Positions 61,529 through 64,000 of a stretch of DNA of 64,000 nucleotides are shown here, in pieces. A model generated the notes under the pieces. That model saw only the letters and a program-made list of their open reading frames with translations, was not told the DNA's origin and made no database searches. Position 1 is the first letter of the stretch, and each line of letters opens with the position of its first letter. The stretch spans positions 1-64,000 of the forward strand of contig NZ_WHOS01000027.1 of the NCBI RefSeq assembly GCF_013340935.1, written 5' to 3'. The translations under genes were made by a program, and so were the position numbers. The stretch comes from Azospirillum melinis (GTDB taxonomy: Bacteria; Pseudomonadota; Alphaproteobacteria; Azospirillales; Azospirillaceae).

Positions 61529-62946
61529 CGACCCAGTTCCCTGCCATGCAGGCCATTTCGGCGCCGGCCGTCCTGGTGGTGGACGATGACGAGGCGATCC
61601 GCGAGATGCTCGCCGCGGTGCTGACGCGCGACGGGCTGTCGGTGACCACCGCCGCCGACGGGGTGGAGGCGGTCGCCGCCTTCGCCGCGCAGCGCCATGC
61701 CGTGGTGCTGATGGATGTCCGCATGCCGCAGATGACCGGGTTGCAGGCGCTGGCGGAAATCCGGAAGCTCGACCGCTCCACCGCGGTGATCCTGATGACC
61801 GCCTATGCCGAGGTGGGCGCTGCGGTCCAGGCGATCAAGGATGGCGCCTTCGACTATGTCATCAAGCCCTTCGACATCGCGGAGATCCTGCTGCAGGTCG
61901 GGCGGGCGTTGCAGATGCGCCGGATGCGCGACGACATCGCCACCCTGCATCGCGAACTGTCCAGCAGCTATCGCACCGACCGCATCCTGACCGCCAGCCC
62001 GCGCATGAGCGAGCTTCTCCAGACCATCGCCAAGGTCGCCAAGAGCAACGCCACCGTGCTGGTGACCGGCGAGAGCGGGACCGGCAAGGAGCTGGTGGCG
62101 GCGGCCATCCACTACAACAGCCCGCGCAATGCCGGCCCCTTCGTCAAGGTCAACTGCGCCGCAGTGCCGGAAGGGCTGCTGGAAAGCGAGTTCTTCGGCC
62201 ATGAGAAGGGGGCCTTCACCGGGGCCCAGGCGCGCCGCCGCGGCCGCTTCGAACAGGCGGAGCACGGCACCCTGTTCCTCGACGAGATCGGCGACATCTC
62301 CCCCAGCCTGCAGGTGAAGCTGCTGCGCGTGCTTCAGGAGCGTGAGTTCGAGCGGGTCGGCGGCACCGAGCTGGTGCGCACGGATGTGCGCGTCATCGTC
62401 GCCACCAACCGCAACCTTGAGGAGATGGTCCGCCAGGGACTGTTCCGGCAGGACCTCTATTTCCGGCTGAATGTCGTGACCCTCAGGACCGTGCCGCTGC
62501 GCGAGCGCCCGGAGGATGTCCGCCTGCTCGCCAGCCATTTTCTGCAACGCTTCGCCGCTGAGAACCGCATCGAGGTCAGCGGCATCGACGAGCAGGCGAT
62601 GGAGCGCCTGCTGGCCTACCGCTGGCCGGGCAACATCCGCGAACTGTCGAATGCGATGGAGCGCGCGGTGGTGATGAGCACCGGTGCCATGATCGTCACC
62701 GAGGATCTGCCGGAGCAGATCGCCGGGCAGGCCGGGGACAGCGAGCCGGTCGCCGAAAACGACGGTGACGGCGCCGCCGCCCCGTCCGCCGCCGGCAGCC
62801 TGCGCGAACAGGTCAGCCGCTTCGAGGCGCGGGTGGTGGCCGAGGCGCTGGCCCGCAACGACGGCAACCGGATGAGGACGGCCCAGCAGTTGGGGATCAG
62901 CCGCCGCTCCCTGCTCTACAAGCTACAGGAATACGGCATTTCCTGA
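61525..62946 (+). CDS. atoC: NtrC-family response regulator AtoC
   Basis: The 473-residue protein has a receiver domain with the acidic pair VVDDDEAIR and phosphoacceptor Asp in VVLMDVRMPQMTG. The sigma-54 AAA+ domain has Walker A GESGTGKE, the sigma-54-contacting GAFTGA loop, LFLDEIGDIS (Walker B) and YRWPGNIREL. A C-terminal Fis-type HTH reads NRMRTAQQLGISRRSLLYKLQEYGI. Phosphorylated by AtoS, it should activate sigma-54 transcription of the downstream ato genes, where a matching promoter exists. A canonical intact regulator. Confidence 0.95.
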   Translation: MTTQFPAMQAISAPAVLVVDDDEAIREMLAAVLTRDGLSVTTAADGVEAVAAFAAQRHAVVLMDVRMPQMTGLQALAEIRKLDRSTAVILMTAYAEVGAAVQAIKDGAFDYVIKPFDIAEILLQVGRALQMRRMRDDIATLHRELSSSYRTDRILTASPRMSELLQTIAKVAKSNATVLVTGESGTGKELVAAAIHYNSPRNAGPFVKVNCAAVPEGLLESEFFGHEKGAFTGAQARRRGRFEQAEHGTLFLDEIGDISPSLQVKLLRVLQEREFERVGGTELVRTDVRVIVATNRNLEEMVRQGLFRQDLYFRLNVVTLRTVPLRERPEDVRLLASHFLQRFAAENRIEVSGIDEQAMERLLAYRWPGNIRELSNAMERAVVMSTGAMIVTEDLPEQIAGQAGDSEPVAENDGDGAAAPSAAGSLREQVSRFEARVVAEALARNDGNRMRTAQQLGISRRSLLYKLQEYGIS

Positions 62947-62966
62947 ACGGCCGGTCTGAGGGGGCT

Positions 62967-62988
62967 GCTGCGCAAGTTTTTGCGCAGC
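62967..62988 (+). promoter_or_regulatory. Palindromic upstream activator site, probable AtoC binding
   Basis: gctgcgcaa gttt ttgcgcagc is a perfect 9-bp inverted repeat centred about 142 bases upstream of the sigma-54 promoter. A further gcgca-containing half site, cacaaagttgcgcac, follows at 62992-63006. Position and form fit an enhancer for an NtrC-type activator. It could alternatively be a hairpin at the end of atoC, but it has no T tract after the stem. Confidence 0.65.
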
Positions 62989-63112
62989 ACGCACAAAGTT
63001 GCGCACCGGATCGGGCGGATGCGCCGGCTCTCTCCCGGTTCCGACTGGCGGCGGCCGCCGAATTCCAGGGCAGGTGCTGGATTTCTCCGCCATCCGGACC
63101 GGAACCGGCGAT

Positions 63113-63128
63113 TGGCACATCCATTGCT
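63113..63128 (+). promoter_or_regulatory. Sigma-54 promoter of the ato operon
   Basis: TGGCAC-ATCCA-TTGCT matches the -24/-12 consensus TGGCAC-N5-TTGCW at every defined position, with GG and GC ten bases apart. It points to atoD, whose start is about 210 bases downstream, and lies behind a gene for a sigma-54 activator. Confidence 0.9.
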
Positions 63129-63336
63129 AGAGTGTGGGTATATCGGCCGGCTCAAACGGTCCACGGCAATTGCCTGGATGTCGCGGGTCTCCCGATCGCA
63201 GCGCTATGAAACCAAGAATGAGCGCGCGGTCCACCTCTCAAGGGTCCCCTTCCGGGATCCCGGGGCGGGCTCCGCGCCCGCGGGGCTGCCGGCGGAAATC
63301 GATCCGTCGCACCCCGACGTCCAAGGGAGACGTCGA

Positions 63337-63999
63337 ATGAGTAAAGTGCGAAAGCTGGAAGAGGCCGTTGCCATGATTCCCGATGGCGCGGTTCTGATGA
63401 TTGGGGGATTCATGGGGGTCGGCACGCCGCCCCACCTGATCGATGAACTGCTCCGCCAGGGCAAGCGCGACCTGACGGTCATCGCCAACGACACCGCCCG
63501 CCCCACCGTGGGGATCGGCCGGCTGGTTTCGGCGAAGGCGGTGCGCAAGGTGATCGCCAGCCACATCGGCACCAATTCCGAGACCCAGCGCCAGATGATC
63601 GCCGGCGAGACGGTGGTCGAGTTGGTGCCGCAGGGCACGCTGGCCGAACGGGTGCGCGCCGGCGGCTTCGGGCTGGGCGGCGTGCTGACCCCCACCGGTG
63701 TCGGCACGGTGGTCGAGGAGGGCAAGCAGCGCATCGAGCTGGACGGCACGGTCTATCTGCTGGAGACGGCGCTGAAGGCCGATTTCGCCCTGATCGCCGC
63801 CAAGCGGGCCGATTATCTGGGGAATCTCGAATACGCGCTGACGGCGCGCAACTTCAACCCGCTGATGGCGATGGCCGCCGAAACGGTGATCGCCGAGGCC
63901 GAGGACATCGTGCCGGTGGGCGTCATTCCGCCCGACAGCGTCGTCACCCCGAATGTGCTGGTCGACTGCCTGGTCGCCAAGGAGCGTCGCCATGGATGA
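63337..63999 (+). CDS. atoD: Acetoacetyl-CoA/acetate CoA-transferase subunit A (AtoD)
   Basis: The 220-residue protein matches the family length and order: RKLEEAVAMIPDGAVLMIGGFMGVGTPPHLIDELL, then SHIGTNSETQRQMIAGETVVELVPQGTLAERVRAGGFGLGGVLTPTGVGTVVEEGK and ADYLGNLEYALTARNFNPLMAMAAETVIAEAE. With AtoA it moves CoA between acetyl-CoA and acetoacetate or other short acids. The ATG at 63337 follows AAGGGAGA; the frame extends upstream but across the sigma-54 promoter. Its stop overlaps the beginning of the next gene. Confidence 0.95.
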   Translation: MSKVRKLEEAVAMIPDGAVLMIGGFMGVGTPPHLIDELLRQGKRDLTVIANDTARPTVGIGRLVSAKAVRKVIASHIGTNSETQRQMIAGETVVELVPQGTLAERVRAGGFGLGGVLTPTGVGTVVEEGKQRIELDGTVYLLETALKADFALIAAKRADYLGNLEYALTARNFNPLMAMAAETVIAEAEDIVPVGVIPPDSVVTPNVLVDCLVAKERRHG

Positions 64000-64000
64000 G
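63992..64000 (+). CDS. atoA: First codons of the CoA-transferase subunit B gene (atoA), cut by the window end
   Basis: ATG at 63992 with GGAG eight bases before it, reading Met-Asp-Glu before the window ends; it overlaps the atoD stop. The identity rests only on the usual atoD-atoA gene order, since no protein sequence is visible. Confidence 0.4.

Noticed and set aside
1..64000. tRNA genes and insertion sequences
   Set aside because: No cloverleaf-like sequence, transposase-like protein or terminal inverted repeat pair was recognised on reading both strands; a tRNA or IS search program would be needed to exclude them fully.

Overview
The window is high-GC (roughly two thirds G+C) and densely coding. 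It carries an alphaproteobacterial-type 5S rRNA at its left edge, long runs of ATGA-overlapping genes and GTG starts. Gene content (imp-type T6SS with SPOR/sensor proteins, TPR-methyltransferase and J-domain accessories, an AtoSC/acetoacetyl-CoA transferase locus) suggests a Rhodospirillales/Azospirillum-like soil or plant-associated alphaproteobacterium; the genus is an inference from style, not a database result.

Layout. 1-208: end of an rRNA operon with its terminator. 353-1288: EamA-type exporter. 1.6-34.9 kb: a complete type VI secretion system. The minus-strand half encodes MORN protein, VgrG, ClpV, TssG, TssF, TssE, Hcp, TssC and TssB, preceded by an operon of TPR-methyltransferase, a small protein and a J-domain protein. 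The plus-strand half encodes two membrane sensors, a SpoIIE-like pseudophosphatase, a lytic transglycosylase, two SPOR proteins, a TssJ-like lipoprotein, TssK, TssL, TssM, TssA, a second Hcp, a UPF0114 membrane protein and a bacterial pentameric ligand-gated channel homologue. All 13 core Tss functions are present. A candidate effector with a hydrophobic hairpin between long helices (1594-2730) and a DUF4280 PAAR-like spike tip flank VgrG.

34.9-45.7 kb: accessory region. It holds an acidic DPF-repeat HTH/coiled-coil protein, a degenerate-receiver/MarR regulator, and a tight five-gene cassette (membrane sensor, sensor-HAMP-MFS fusion, PF04392-type binding protein, GNAT-like acyltransferase, ATP-grasp ligase). 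Two genes with a shared N-terminal helical domain follow; the second of them ends in a region that closely resembles a eukaryotic RGS (regulator of G-protein signalling) domain. This cassette and this pair are the most unusual content of the window.

45.7-46.8 kb: gene debris (a frameshifted ABC ATPase remnant joined to another truncated gene). 46.8-59.6 kb: a TPR/glycosyltransferase-like protein, a TIGR03032/DUF4915 protein and a 3,157-residue repeat protein with five FG-GAP/Ca-binding repeats, about 100 copies of a 26-residue repeat and a type-I-secretion-like C-terminus. 59.7-64.0 kb: AtoS/AtoC two-component system, a near-perfect sigma-54 promoter with an upstream palindrome, and atoD with the first codons of atoA running off the window.
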